From positions 18,440 through 82,439 of the forward strand of contig JABXHY010000034.1 in the NCBI GenBank assembly GCA_013373375.1: 64,000 nt of DNA, in the 5' to 3' direction. Position 1 is the stretch's first letter. Each line of letters opens with the position of its first letter. The translations under genes and the position numbers were made by a program. This stretch comes from Gammaproteobacteria bacterium. Lineage in GTDB: Bacteria; Pseudomonadota; Gammaproteobacteria; Enterobacterales; Kangiellaceae. This document shows positions 27,185 through 35,558 of this stretch, one piece after another. The notes beneath the pieces are model-generated. The model saw only the letters and a list, made by a program, of their open reading frames with translations, had not been told where the DNA came from and ran no database searches.

Positions 27185-29215
27185 TTAATTCGTAGCGCCT
27201 ATTTGCATACTGACCAACTGACTAAAATAATTTTCCTTCTGGCCTAACAGTGAACGGTAAATTTGTTGATAGGCCAGAACATTTTTGATGTAAGAGCGAG
27301 TTTCTTTGTAGGGGACAGTTTCGATCCAAATGTCTGCTGGTACGCTGGTATTTTCCGGTAACCATCTGGCTACATTATGTCGACCCGCATTGTAAGACGC
27401 AGTTGCCAGTATTTGATTATTTTCATGCAATTCCAGTAAATACTTCAAGTAACGAGTGCCCAAAGTAACATTCAGTTCTGGATCGTTGAGATCATTGGCT
27501 TTAGGCGTTGGTAGATTTTGTTTTTTCGCAATATATTTTGCGGTGTAAGGCATAAGTTGCATTAAGCCTCTGGCACCAACTCCTGAATAGGCATCGGGCA
27601 TGAATGCACTTTCTTTTCTTGCAATCGCGAGGCTTAGAGTTAAGTCAAGATCCGAATCACTCGAGGCTTTTGCCATTAACTTATGAAAAGCCAACGGAAA
27701 ACGCATATCAACACTGTCGTACAGTCCTGTATCAGCCAACATGAAAATAACTTGTTCATGCCATCCCCATTGGTGTGCAACCGCGGCTAAATGCTTTTGT
27801 TGAATTCCGTTGTATTGATTTTTGGCGTGGTTCCATTCGCGTCGAGCCGAAAGGTGATGCCCTAACTTCCATAATTCATGTGCCATTTGAATTCTGCGGT
27901 GCTGTTGCAACTCGACAACCATTCGATCGTCAAACGGGTAAGGTTGGTTTTCAAGGTTAGGCGGTTGACCGATTAAAGCCGCAGCAAGAAAGCCATAATA
28001 ACTGCGTTTAGTCGCCAGCTGAGTGTAAAGCTGTGTGGCCTTTTCGGTATTTCCAAGTGCACTTTCAACACGTGCTTGCCAGTACAACCAGTCATTTTTA
28101 GAGTTGCTGGGAGGCGGAGTTTTCGACAGCCACGTTTGCAGTTCTTGCCAGTTTTCTTTTCTAAGTTCATTCGCCAGCTTCCAACGTAAAACAAGCGCGT
28201 CAGCTTCTTCTGGTGGAATCTTCGTTAGCCAAACATCAGCACTTGGATGGCCTTTTGAGGCTAAAGCAAGAGCAAAGTTTCGAGCCATATCGGGCAAGTG
28301 CTGACTTTTAAGTTCAAAATGTTGACGAGATTGCTCGAGATAACTGAGCGTTTTATCTGGAGCCGACCAGATTTTTTTACTGTATATTTTGGCTGCAACT
28401 TCCGAGAGCTTAACGGTATCAAGGCCAGGAGCTGGTGGGTTGGTTAATAACTGTGGTCGAGAAAAAGCTTTTACACCCAATAGAGCGATGTCTTTGTCTG
28501 AATTGGGCAGCTGCTTCGCAAGATAACGCATTAAACCGGTATTATTTTGTTCTAAAGCTAAGATGTACCTTTGCCAAATTAAATCAGGTGTCAATTCACC
28601 TTGTTTCGACATGATTGTGAAAATCGGATCGCACTCGTCAGGCCTTGAACTACCGTGAAGCCATATTGACTTTGCAAAATCAAAAATATCGCGCTTATTT
28701 TCGTCTGTTTTTAATCGGAAATTTATCCAATGACATTGCAGACGAACATCGGATGTCGGTCGATAATAAGTTAAGAACAGGTAGGTTTGATTTTTGCGTG
28801 CTAGTTCATACAGAAAGCGAGAGCGAATCCAGTCCGTTACCGGTTGATCCTGATAGCTATCAAGAAATGTTTGCAGCGCCTCTCGGTTTTTAAGAGTGAC
28901 ATTATCCAGTAATTCTGCGCGCTCAAGATAGGGATATAACACATAAGTTTTAAGTTGGTTTTTTAAGCGTTTAAATTCAACTGAATCACCCTGGCGAAGC
29001 GCTGTGAGCGCCTTCTTGAATTGTTCTCTGTGCCTTTGAAACTCTGCGGATTGAAATGCATTTGGTTTTTCGTGGTCGTCCAGATTGTTAATCTGCACTT
29101 CAATTTCGGTGGTGCTCTTAATAATAGGTGTATTATCCGCGGAAAGGTGTGTCACCACTCCTGCAAAAAAAGTGAAGCAAAAAAATAGTCTGTGTATTGT
29201 AGCTCTGCTTCTCAT
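27185..29215 (-). CDS. slt: Soluble lytic murein transglycosylase
   Basis: Periplasmic enzyme that cleaves peptidoglycan to 1,6-anhydromuropeptides. From ATG 29215 it has 676 residues: a signal peptide (RLFFCFTFFAGVVTHLSA), a long alpha-superhelical U/L domain, and a C-terminal SLT domain with the catalytic Glu in ARKESAFMPDAYSGVGARG, LMQLMP and ATASYNAGRHNVARWL. In-frame GTG 29260 and ATG 29233 would lengthen the N-terminus before the signal peptide; no start has a strong ribosome-binding site, so the choice is tentative. Confidence 0.93.
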   Translation of the reverse strand: MRSRATIHRLFFCFTFFAGVVTHLSADNTPIIKSTTEIEVQINNLDDHEKPNAFQSAEFQRHREQFKKALTALRQGDSVEFKRLKNQLKTYVLYPYLERAELLDNVTLKNREALQTFLDSYQDQPVTDWIRSRFLYELARKNQTYLFLTYYRPTSDVRLQCHWINFRLKTDENKRDIFDFAKSIWLHGSSRPDECDPIFTIMSKQGELTPDLIWQRYILALEQNNTGLMRYLAKQLPNSDKDIALLGVKAFSRPQLLTNPPAPGLDTVKLSEVAAKIYSKKIWSAPDKTLSYLEQSRQHFELKSQHLPDMARNFALALASKGHPSADVWLTKIPPEEADALVLRWKLANELRKENWQELQTWLSKTPPPSNSKNDWLYWQARVESALGNTEKATQLYTQLATKRSYYGFLAAALIGQPPNLENQPYPFDDRMVVELQQHRRIQMAHELWKLGHHLSARREWNHAKNQYNGIQQKHLAAVAHQWGWHEQVIFMLADTGLYDSVDMRFPLAFHKLMAKASSDSDLDLTLSLAIARKESAFMPDAYSGVGARGLMQLMPYTAKYIAKKQNLPTPKANDLNDPELNVTLGTRYLKYLLELHENNQILATASYNAGRHNVARWLPENTSVPADIWIETVPYKETRSYIKNVLAYQQIYRSLLGQKENYFSQLVSMQIGATN

Positions 29216-29428
29216 CGACTGCCCTGAGCGCATTAAAACGAAACGAATGAGATGGTTCACTGTAACTCATAACTGCGATAAATTACACGGTAAATTAGTT
29301 ACCTAAATGATTATTTATCTAGCCTTTGTCCCTAAAAGCAAAGCTTTAGTTCCCTTAAGATGCAGCTTTCTCTGTATAATATAGCGCAACTAAAACGATG
29401 TGATAATTTTTCGTAGGAATTAAAGCGC

Positions 29429-31351
29429 ATGGCGATATTACGTGGAGATGAACTTTGTTTATCTTTCGGAACACATATTTTATTGGATCGAGTCAAATTT
29501 TCGATAGAAAGAGGCGAAAAAATAGGGATCGTCGGGCGCAATGGTGCCGGAAAATCATCGCTAATGAAGTTGATTGCTGGCGTGAATTTACCGGATCAGG
29601 GAAATTTGCAAAAGCAAAAGGACGTTCGAGTTCGCTATTTACCACAAGCTCTGCCCGAAGCACTCGACATGTCGGTTTTTGACTATGTTGCTGGTGGCGT
29701 CAGTGATTTACGAGAAGGACTGGAACGATACCAACAGCTTCTTGAAACCCAAATCGACTCAGATGAAGTTAATCAGTTACACGACTTTCTCGATCGTACC
29801 GGAGCATGGCACTGGGAACAAAAAGTTGAGTCGGTGTTGTCTCGTTTGGAGCTTGATGGCAGCGCTTCACTAGCCGACTTATCGGGTGGTTGGCGTCGAC
29901 GAGTATCATTGGCTGAGTGCCTTGCAGCAGAGCCTGATTTATTATTACTGGACGAACCTACTAACCACCTTGATTTGGAAACAATTGAATGGTTAGAGCA
30001 ATCGATTCAACAATTTAAAGGTGCCGTATTGTTGATATCCCATGATCGTGCGTTTATCGATGCGATTGTCGCGACGATATGGGAAATCGATAGAGGGATT
30101 TTGCGAGTCTTTCCAGCGCCTTATGACAAATACCTTGAGCAAAAGCAGCTGCAACTCGCTGAAGAAGAGAAAGTTAATGCTGAGTTCGATAAACGTCTCG
30201 CCAACGAAGAAAAGTGGATCCGTCAAGGTATTAAAGCCCGAAGAACACGAAATGAAGGTCGAGTCAGAGCGCTGAAAAAAATGCGTGACGAGCGTCGACA
30301 GAGACGTGAGCAACAAACGACAGCCAAACTCGATGTTAAGAGTGGCGGTGGTTCTGGTAAGTTAGTTGCGGTACTGGAAAATGTCTATTTAAGCCGAGGT
30401 GGTAAGCAGCTTATTTCTGACTTTACTACGACCATTGTTAAGGGTGATAAAATAGGGGTATTAGGTCCGAATGGTTGCGGTAAAAGTTCGCTTATCAAAG
30501 CTATTTTAGGAGAGTTAACGCCCGACAGCGGAATGATTGAACTAGGGACACAGCTGGAAATTGCTTATTTTGACCAGATGCGGTCGAGTATTCGAACGGA
30601 ACTCACCATTATGGAGAACATAGGCGAGGGAAGAGATTTCATTGAAGTAAACGGCGAGAAACGCCATGTCATCAGTTATCTCTCTGACTATGGATTTGGC
30701 CCAGAAAGGATGAATACGCCCGCCAGCAGCTTATCAGGCGGTGAAATCAGCCGTTTAGTGTTAGCAAAATTATTTACTCGTGCGGGTAATTTACTCATTT
30801 TGGATGAGCCCACAAATGACCTGGATATCGATACTTTAGAGTTGTTGGAAAGTCAGTTAGTGGCGTTTAGTGGAACTGTAATTGTAATTAGCCATGATCG
30901 ACGATTTTTGGACAATGTAGCGTCAGCTCTTATGGTGTTTGATGGCCCTGATGGCATTGTCGAAATTGCAGGAGGGTTCCAGGAGTATCAGCATTATCGG
31001 CAGAAAAAAGATGATGCACGGGCAAAGCAAAACGCAGCGGGGAAAAATAACAGTTCTACTCGAACTAATGACAAAGCTGAGTCGATTAAAAAGGAAAACG
31101 CCGCGCCAGCTGGAACTAACGCGCCAGCTGGAACTAAAAAGTTGTCTTACAAACTGCAGCGAGAACTCGATAATTTACCAGCTGAGCTAGAGCAGCTGGA
31201 AGCAAAAATCGAAGAGCAAGAGAAGCGACTGAGTCAGCCTGAGTTTGCTCAATCTTCTAACGAATATGAAAATTTGGCGAGTTTACAGCAGGCGCTTGAA
31301 CAAAAACTAGACCGCTGGGAAGCCCTTGAGGCAATGAAGTCTGCCAACTGA
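29429..31351 (+). CDS. uup: ABC-F ATPase Uup
   Basis: A 640-residue cytoplasmic ABC-F protein with two ATPase domains, associated with ribosome or DNA-repair functions. Domain 1 has GRNGAGKSS (about 37), LSGGWRRRVSLAE and LLLLDEPTNHLD. Domain 2 has GPNGCGKSS (about 347), LSGGEISRLVLAK and LLILDEPTNDLD. After a low-complexity stretch with a duplicated APAGTN/APAGTK unit, the C-terminal coiled coil (about 575-638) matches Uup. AGGAAT precedes the ATG; a TATAAT at 29375-29380 is a likely -10. Confidence 0.94.
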   Translation: MAILRGDELCLSFGTHILLDRVKFSIERGEKIGIVGRNGAGKSSLMKLIAGVNLPDQGNLQKQKDVRVRYLPQALPEALDMSVFDYVAGGVSDLREGLERYQQLLETQIDSDEVNQLHDFLDRTGAWHWEQKVESVLSRLELDGSASLADLSGGWRRRVSLAECLAAEPDLLLLDEPTNHLDLETIEWLEQSIQQFKGAVLLISHDRAFIDAIVATIWEIDRGILRVFPAPYDKYLEQKQLQLAEEEKVNAEFDKRLANEEKWIRQGIKARRTRNEGRVRALKKMRDERRQRREQQTTAKLDVKSGGGSGKLVAVLENVYLSRGGKQLISDFTTTIVKGDKIGVLGPNGCGKSSLIKAILGELTPDSGMIELGTQLEIAYFDQMRSSIRTELTIMENIGEGRDFIEVNGEKRHVISYLSDYGFGPERMNTPASSLSGGEISRLVLAKLFTRAGNLLILDEPTNDLDIDTLELLESQLVAFSGTVIVISHDRRFLDNVASALMVFDGPDGIVEIAGGFQEYQHYRQKKDDARAKQNAAGKNNSSTRTNDKAESIKKENAAPAGTNAPAGTKKLSYKLQRELDNLPAELEQLEAKIEEQEKRLSQPEFAQSSNEYENLASLQQALEQKLDRWEALEAMKSAN

Positions 31352-31398
31352 TCGGAGCAGTAAATAAGACCGACTGGCCATGCTTCACTTGCTTCACC

Positions 31399-31441
31399 CC
31401 CCATGTTCACGAGATAATCAGCTTATATAGTGAACATGGGG
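31399..31441. promoter_or_regulatory. Long perfect dyad between uup and phhA
   Basis: CCCCATGTTCAC (31399-31410) is the exact reverse complement of GTGAACATGGGG (31430-31441), separated by 19 bases. It lies 53 bases before the phhA start. No T tract follows on either strand, so an operator or mRNA hairpin is at least as likely as a uup terminator. It is not a TyrR/PhhR box. Confidence 0.7.
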
Positions 31442-31493
31442 CATTAATCATGCTCCCAGTAATCGCAAACATGCACAGTAAGAGGTGTTGTTA

Positions 31494-32294
31494 ATGGCAA
31501 AGGGTACAAAGTACAAAGCCCGTGAAGCTGATGAAAATGGTTTTATTCATTACAGCGAAGAAGAACATTCGGTGTGGGGCGAGTTATTCAATCGCCAAAT
31601 GGATATAATTCGCGGCCGAGCATGTAACGAATATTTAGAAGGTATTGATAAGTTAGGCTTAACAGCCGACAGAATTCCACAACTTGAAGATGTGAATAAA
31701 ATTCTTCGAAAAGAAACCGGATGGGAAGTGGCATGGGTTCCTGCTTTGATTCCGTTCACCAAATTCTTTAATTTGTTAGCCAATAAAAAGTTTCCTTGCG
31801 CGACTTTTATTCGCACTAGAGAAGAAATGGATTATTTGCAAGAGCCTGATGTGTTCCATGAAATTTTTGGTCACTGCGCGTTGTTAACAAATCCTTATTT
31901 TGCCGAGTTTACTCATACTTATGGAAAATTAGGTGACGCTGCAGCCAAAGAAGATCACGTTTGGTTGGCGAGACTTTATTGGTTTACAGTTGAATTTGGC
32001 TTGCTCAACACTCCTGAAGGCAAGCGAATTTATGGTGGCGGAATTCTTTCTTCTATAGGTGAGTCCCAGTATGCTTTGACTAATGAGCCTGAGCATCGTC
32101 CGTTCGATATAATGACGGTTCTGCGTACGCCTTACCGCATCGATATTATGCAGCCTATCTACTACGTCATTGATGGCATGAAGCAGTTATTTGAAATTTC
32201 TAATATGGATATCATGGCGCACGTTAAAGAAGCGAAAAAATTAGGCTTGTTTGAACCAGCTTATCCTCCGAAAGAAGAGAAAAAAGCTAGTTAG
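31494..32294 (+). CDS. phhA: Phenylalanine-4-hydroxylase
   Basis: Pterin- and iron-dependent conversion of phenylalanine to tyrosine. The 266 residues have the monomeric bacterial length. The iron ligands are the two His of PDVFHEIFGHCALL (about 118-123) and the Glu of YWFTVEFGLL (about 163). FTKFFNLLANKKFPCATFIRT and GGGILSSIGESQYAL are also family features. GTG 31485 is in frame, but AGAGG at 31481-31485 is 8 bases before ATG 31494, which is the better start. No phhB (pterin dehydratase) is adjacent. Confidence 0.95.
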   Translation: MAKGTKYKAREADENGFIHYSEEEHSVWGELFNRQMDIIRGRACNEYLEGIDKLGLTADRIPQLEDVNKILRKETGWEVAWVPALIPFTKFFNLLANKKFPCATFIRTREEMDYLQEPDVFHEIFGHCALLTNPYFAEFTHTYGKLGDAAAKEDHVWLARLYWFTVEFGLLNTPEGKRIYGGGILSSIGESQYALTNEPEHRPFDIMTVLRTPYRIDIMQPIYYVIDGMKQLFEISNMDIMAHVKEAKKLGLFEPAYPPKEEKKAS

Positions 32295-32326
32295 CAGCAG
32301 ACTCCTGTTGTGATTAAATAAGAGTT

Positions 32327-32352
32327 AAAACGCCGGTTAATGCCGGCGTTTT
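32327..32352 (+). terminator. phhA terminator
   Basis: AAAACGCCGG (32327-32336) pairs exactly with CCGGCGTTTT (32343-32352) around TTAATG. It is a standard intrinsic terminator. Confidence 0.88.
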
Positions 32353-32435
32353 CATTATTATCTCAATAAATGCCTCCAGAACACCTTATTCCTCGTAAAA
32401 GTGTAATTAAGTAGTTAAAGAGTTAAATATTCATT

Positions 32436-33071
32436 ATGAGCCGAAATATCCTGTTTTACCTTATAAGCCTGAACGCTGGAATTCTTAACGCAGCTGAACT
32501 TAATGGTAAGTTAACTTTAAACGACAATATCAAAGTTGATGTCGCAGTCGTTTATTTGAAAGGTGAGCCTTTCAAGCCCATGCCGTTGGTGATTGATCAA
32601 ACTAAGCGAATTTTTCATGAACCAGTTTATGTCACTCAACCAGGCGCTGATGCCACCATTCGTAACAGCGATAGGAGTAGGCATAATGTGTTTGTTAATA
32701 ATCTTCAGCTCGAATTTAAGCTTAACACTGGGATTCTGAGCCGAAATGACTCAAAGTCTTATAATGTAGACTGGCCAAAAGATCACATAATGAGAGTCGG
32801 TTGTTTTATTCATAGCACCATGACTTCCTATGTGATTAACATTGAAAGCAATCAATACGACACACTTGTTTTCGACAACAATAACCCTCGCGCACCATTT
32901 AAAGTCGAAGCTGTCGATTATCCTTTTGCAATAGAATATAAAACTAAACCCAAAACTGTATACGTTGCTCTTCCATATCGAAACGTAAAACCCGTCGATT
33001 ACCGTACCGGTCAAGTGCCACTGATTGACGCTGATAGTAACAGTCAAATTGGCACAATCACATTTCAGTAG
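32436..33071 (+). CDS. Exported cupredoxin-like copper protein
   Basis: A 211-residue protein with a signal peptide (cleavage near LNAAE, residue 20). A plastocyanin/methylamine-utilisation-like domain carries a type-1 copper ligand set: His in SRHNVFV (about 87), then Cys, His and Met in VGCFIHSTMTSYVI (about 126-132). The C-terminal 60 residues form a second beta-rich segment with no recognised domain. It starts a stretch of genes for metal- or heme-binding exported proteins, so electron transfer or copper handling is inferred. No strong ribosome-binding site is seen. Confidence 0.75.
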   Translation: MSRNILFYLISLNAGILNAAELNGKLTLNDNIKVDVAVVYLKGEPFKPMPLVIDQTKRIFHEPVYVTQPGADATIRNSDRSRHNVFVNNLQLEFKLNTGILSRNDSKSYNVDWPKDHIMRVGCFIHSTMTSYVINIESNQYDTLVFDNNNPRAPFKVEAVDYPFAIEYKTKPKTVYVALPYRNVKPVDYRTGQVPLIDADSNSQIGTITFQ

Positions 33072-33076
33072 TGCAC

Positions 33077-33102
33077 GCTGAGGTTATCGATATAACCTCA
33101 GC
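33077..33102. terminator. Hairpin between convergent cupredoxin and globin genes
   Basis: GCTGAGGTTAT (33077-33087) pairs exactly with ATAACCTCAGC (33092-33102) around a 4-base loop. No T tract, but its position between two stop codons of convergent genes argues for a shared 3'-end structure. Confidence 0.7.
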
Positions 33103-33110
33103 CTTGAGCC

Positions 33111-33512
33111 TTACTCAATAATATCTTTGTGCATTGGTGCAAGTTTGGCTAGCAATTTGTTCTGTGAGGAGAAGGGCACTTTGTGCGTGTTCATAGAATC
33201 GCGAAGCGCCTCCACCAGAGCATTGAAATGCTCACGTTTAATACCTAGGCCAAAGTGAGAGTCTTTCATAGAAGCGCCTTCATAAGTGCATGGTCCATCA
33301 AGCTGGGCACAAAACTGGATAGTGAGCTGCTCCTTAATAAATTCGTTATCGGTTTCGGCAAAAAACTGTTTGATTCTTTCGTCTTTTAAAATAGTTTCGA
33401 ACATTGTGTTAACGATTCGTTCGAGACCTTTCTTGCCACCAAAGTCATCAAATGTGTTAGCTGATACTGCTATTGGAAATGTAAAAAGTAGAGCGATAAA
33501 TAAAGATTTCAT
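33111..33512 (-). CDS. Exported truncated hemoglobin (group 1-like)
   Basis: A 133-residue protein with a clear signal peptide (FIALLFTFPIAVSANT, cleavage about residue 18) followed by a truncated globin: FDDFGGKKGLERIVNTMF opens helix A/B, and MKDSHFGLGIKREHFNALVEAL carries the expected proximal-His region. Most truncated globins are cytoplasmic, so export is unusual. AAGAGGT precedes the ATG. It lies 9 bases downstream of the DUF3034 gene on the same strand, so it is probably co-transcribed with that gene and perhaps with the MBL and MbnPH genes. Confidence 0.85.
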   Translation of the reverse strand: MKSLFIALLFTFPIAVSANTFDDFGGKKGLERIVNTMFETILKDERIKQFFAETDNEFIKEQLTIQFCAQLDGPCTYEGASMKDSHFGLGIKREHFNALVEALRDSMNTHKVPFSSQNKLLAKLAPMHKDIIE

Positions 33513-33521
33513 TGCGACCTC

Positions 33522-34409
33522 TTAAAACTGCAAAGTTAAACTTGTGTACAAACCTGACTGATCTTCTTGAAGCGCAACTTCGCCCAAATCAACATACGCG
33601 ACAGTTAAACTGACGTGTTTTGACGGGTTATAAAGTAGAAAAATGTCACGCCAGTGATCTTGACGGGCAAAACCTAAGTTGTCCGGATTTTGTTTCATTT
33701 CGATTCCAACAGCTAAATTGTCTGCCAATAAATAGGCTAAGGAACCTTCCAGATACCATTTTTTCTTACTGTTTTGATCACCGCCGAACCCGAGAATTCC
33801 ATTTTGATTGGCTCGAGTATTTCGGGCTGAAACATTGACTAAAAATGAATGGTCTAAAAATAGCTTTGAAGCTGCAATAAACGTTTCAGTATCTTCACTT
33901 TTAGTTGCACCAATTAGAGCGAGAACATTGGCGTTGTCACTTTCTTTTTTACTGGCGCCAATGCTAACTTGCGGGAGCCAGGTATCTTGCTCAAGAATGG
34001 CATCGCCAAAAATATTTACTTTTAAGTTAATAGAGGTGTTTTCAAAGGTGTAGTTTTCGCCTAATCCTAGTGCAGCACCAACTTTCTGCGTATCAAATTC
34101 ACTTTCTGAGAAAGAAAGTTCAACTCGATTAAAAAGTCCGACACTGACAGCTGTTGTTTTCAACTCGAAATCACTCAAGCTGGTTTGAGAGTAATTAAAC
34201 GCAGCACCTACCTGGTCCTCGGTGCCATAACCACCAATAATTGCAGAGTGGGTAATGCCTCCACCTGCTGCGCCGTCAATGTTAGGAATTAAACCGGTTA
34301 AATTCAGTTTTCCACTGCCAAATAGGTTTGTCTGATTGGCTTCCTCTGCAGCACAGACTGACAAAGATGTCAGAGCAGAGCAGAGAAACAGCAGCCATGT
34401 TTTTTTCAT
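33522..34409 (-). CDS. DUF3034 family exported protein
   Basis: A 295-residue protein with a signal peptide (cleavage near SVCAAEE). The mature start GSGKLNLTGLIPNIDGAAGGGITHSAIIGGYGT is characteristic of DUF3034. The remainder is a series of beta strands and it ends in a terminal Phe (LYTSLTLQF), suggesting an outer-membrane barrel. An ATG 15 bases upstream (34424) is in frame, but GAGG 9 bases before ATG 34409 and the signal peptide favour the shorter form. Function unknown. Confidence 0.8.
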   Translation of the reverse strand: MKKTWLLFLCSALTSLSVCAAEEANQTNLFGSGKLNLTGLIPNIDGAAGGGITHSAIIGGYGTEDQVGAAFNYSQTSLSDFELKTTAVSVGLFNRVELSFSESEFDTQKVGAALGLGENYTFENTSINLKVNIFGDAILEQDTWLPQVSIGASKKESDNANVLALIGATKSEDTETFIAASKLFLDHSFLVNVSARNTRANQNGILGFGGDQNSKKKWYLEGSLAYLLADNLAVGIEMKQNPDNLGFARQDHWRDIFLLYNPSKHVSLTVAYVDLGEVALQEDQSGLYTSLTLQF

Positions 34410-34445
34410 AATCAAAGGCCTCATAGGTTTGGGATGATTTGACTG

Positions 34446-34468
34446 CAGGCCGTAAAATTTACGGCCTG
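34446..34468. repeat. Near-perfect palindrome between DUF3034 and MBL genes
   Basis: CAGGCCGTAAA (34446-34456) and TTTACGGCCTG (34458-34468) are exact reverse complements around a single base. No T tract on the minus strand, so it may attenuate or stabilise the minus-strand transcript, or bind a regulator. Confidence 0.75.
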
Positions 34469-34481
34469 AAGGAGAGTTTGG

Positions 34482-35441
34482 TTAGTGTGAGTGCGAATGC
34501 GCTTTGGTTCCGTGACTGTGCTCTGTGTTAGAAGCCAGGTCGGACGACAAGCCTTTATAAAGTTGACGTGTCATTCTTTCAGTCGTAATAAATCCCCAAT
34601 TCCAATCATCGTGGTACTTTTTAAGCGGATTCATTTTTACGACGTCATCTTCGCTTTTGTTACCTTTCATTGCTTTTTTGACCAGCATTATTGAGTCTTC
34701 TAACATACTGACTGATTTTGCCAAGTCGACTTTTGTTGCCAGTGGGCCGTGTCCTGGAATGATTTTGGTGTTGTCATCGGTCATATTTAACACGGCTTTT
34801 TGAGCTGCAAGGTAACCTTTAACCGAGCCTCCACTGTTTAAATCGATAAAAGGAAACATGCCATTAAAAAATACATCACCGGTATGAACGACATTGGCCT
34901 GTTTAAAATGAATAATGGCATCGCCATCTGTATGCGCTCGCGGCAAATGCATTAGCTTCGCATCTTCATTATTAAGGTGAAATGACATTGAAGTTTCAAA
35001 GGTGACGACTGGAAGCATTGCTTTAGGAGCATCAACTGTTTTGCCACCCATGCTGATACCTTTGGTAAGCATATGTTCGCGTAAATTTTCGTGGGCAACA
35101 ATATGAGCGCCGCCTTCACTCATAACCACATTGTTACCTGTGTGGTCGCCATGCACATGTGTATTAATAAGAAAATCAATGGGGTTTTTAGTGACATCTT
35201 TAATGGCATCTTGCAAAATTTGAAGACTGCTGGGCATTGCATCATCAATCATAACGACGCCATCTTCTCCAATCGAAAGACCTATATTGCCCCCAGTAAA
35301 GCCACCCACGCCCATCAACATATAGATGCCGGGCTTTACTTCTTCGGCTTTGAACTTGATTTTGTCTTTATGATCGTCTGCGGAAGCTAGACTAGCGAAT
35401 AGCGTTAGCGCTACTAAGCATTGTTTTACATAAGTTCGCAT
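34482..35441 (-). CDS. Exported metallo-beta-lactamase-fold hydrolase
   Basis: A 319-residue periplasmic protein with a signal peptide (LVALTLFASLASADD). The metal motif is NTHVHGDHTGNN (about 95), followed by the third His in LPRAHTDGDAI, the bridging Asp in VVHTGDVFF and the last His in IPGHGPLA. This resembles the MBL proteins linked to quinoprotein relays and SoxH-like families, not the beta-lactamases. The C-terminus is His-rich (HSHGTKAHSHSH), a possible extra metal site. ATG 35441 follows GGAG; the frame extends upstream to 35531, but that would bury the signal peptide. Confidence 0.85.
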   Translation of the reverse strand: MRTYVKQCLVALTLFASLASADDHKDKIKFKAEEVKPGIYMLMGVGGFTGGNIGLSIGEDGVVMIDDAMPSSLQILQDAIKDVTKNPIDFLINTHVHGDHTGNNVVMSEGGAHIVAHENLREHMLTKGISMGGKTVDAPKAMLPVVTFETSMSFHLNNEDAKLMHLPRAHTDGDAIIHFKQANVVHTGDVFFNGMFPFIDLNSGGSVKGYLAAQKAVLNMTDDNTKIIPGHGPLATKVDLAKSVSMLEDSIMLVKKAMKGNKSEDDVVKMNPLKKYHDDWNWGFITTERMTRQLYKGLSSDLASNTEHSHGTKAHSHSH

Positions 35442-35558
35442 ATTACCGAGTCTCCAATTTTTAAATAGTTTGTGTTTAACTCTGTTAATACGACAGATTA
35501 CTTTAAGCAGAGCGTTAATTTGCCTACTCATTGTAGCAGTAACCCTTAGGATGGTGGA

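Noticed and set aside
31399..31441. TyrR/PhhR operator for phhA
   Set aside because: The known box is TGTAAA-N6-TTTACA; the arms here are unrelated and the spacing is 19 bases.
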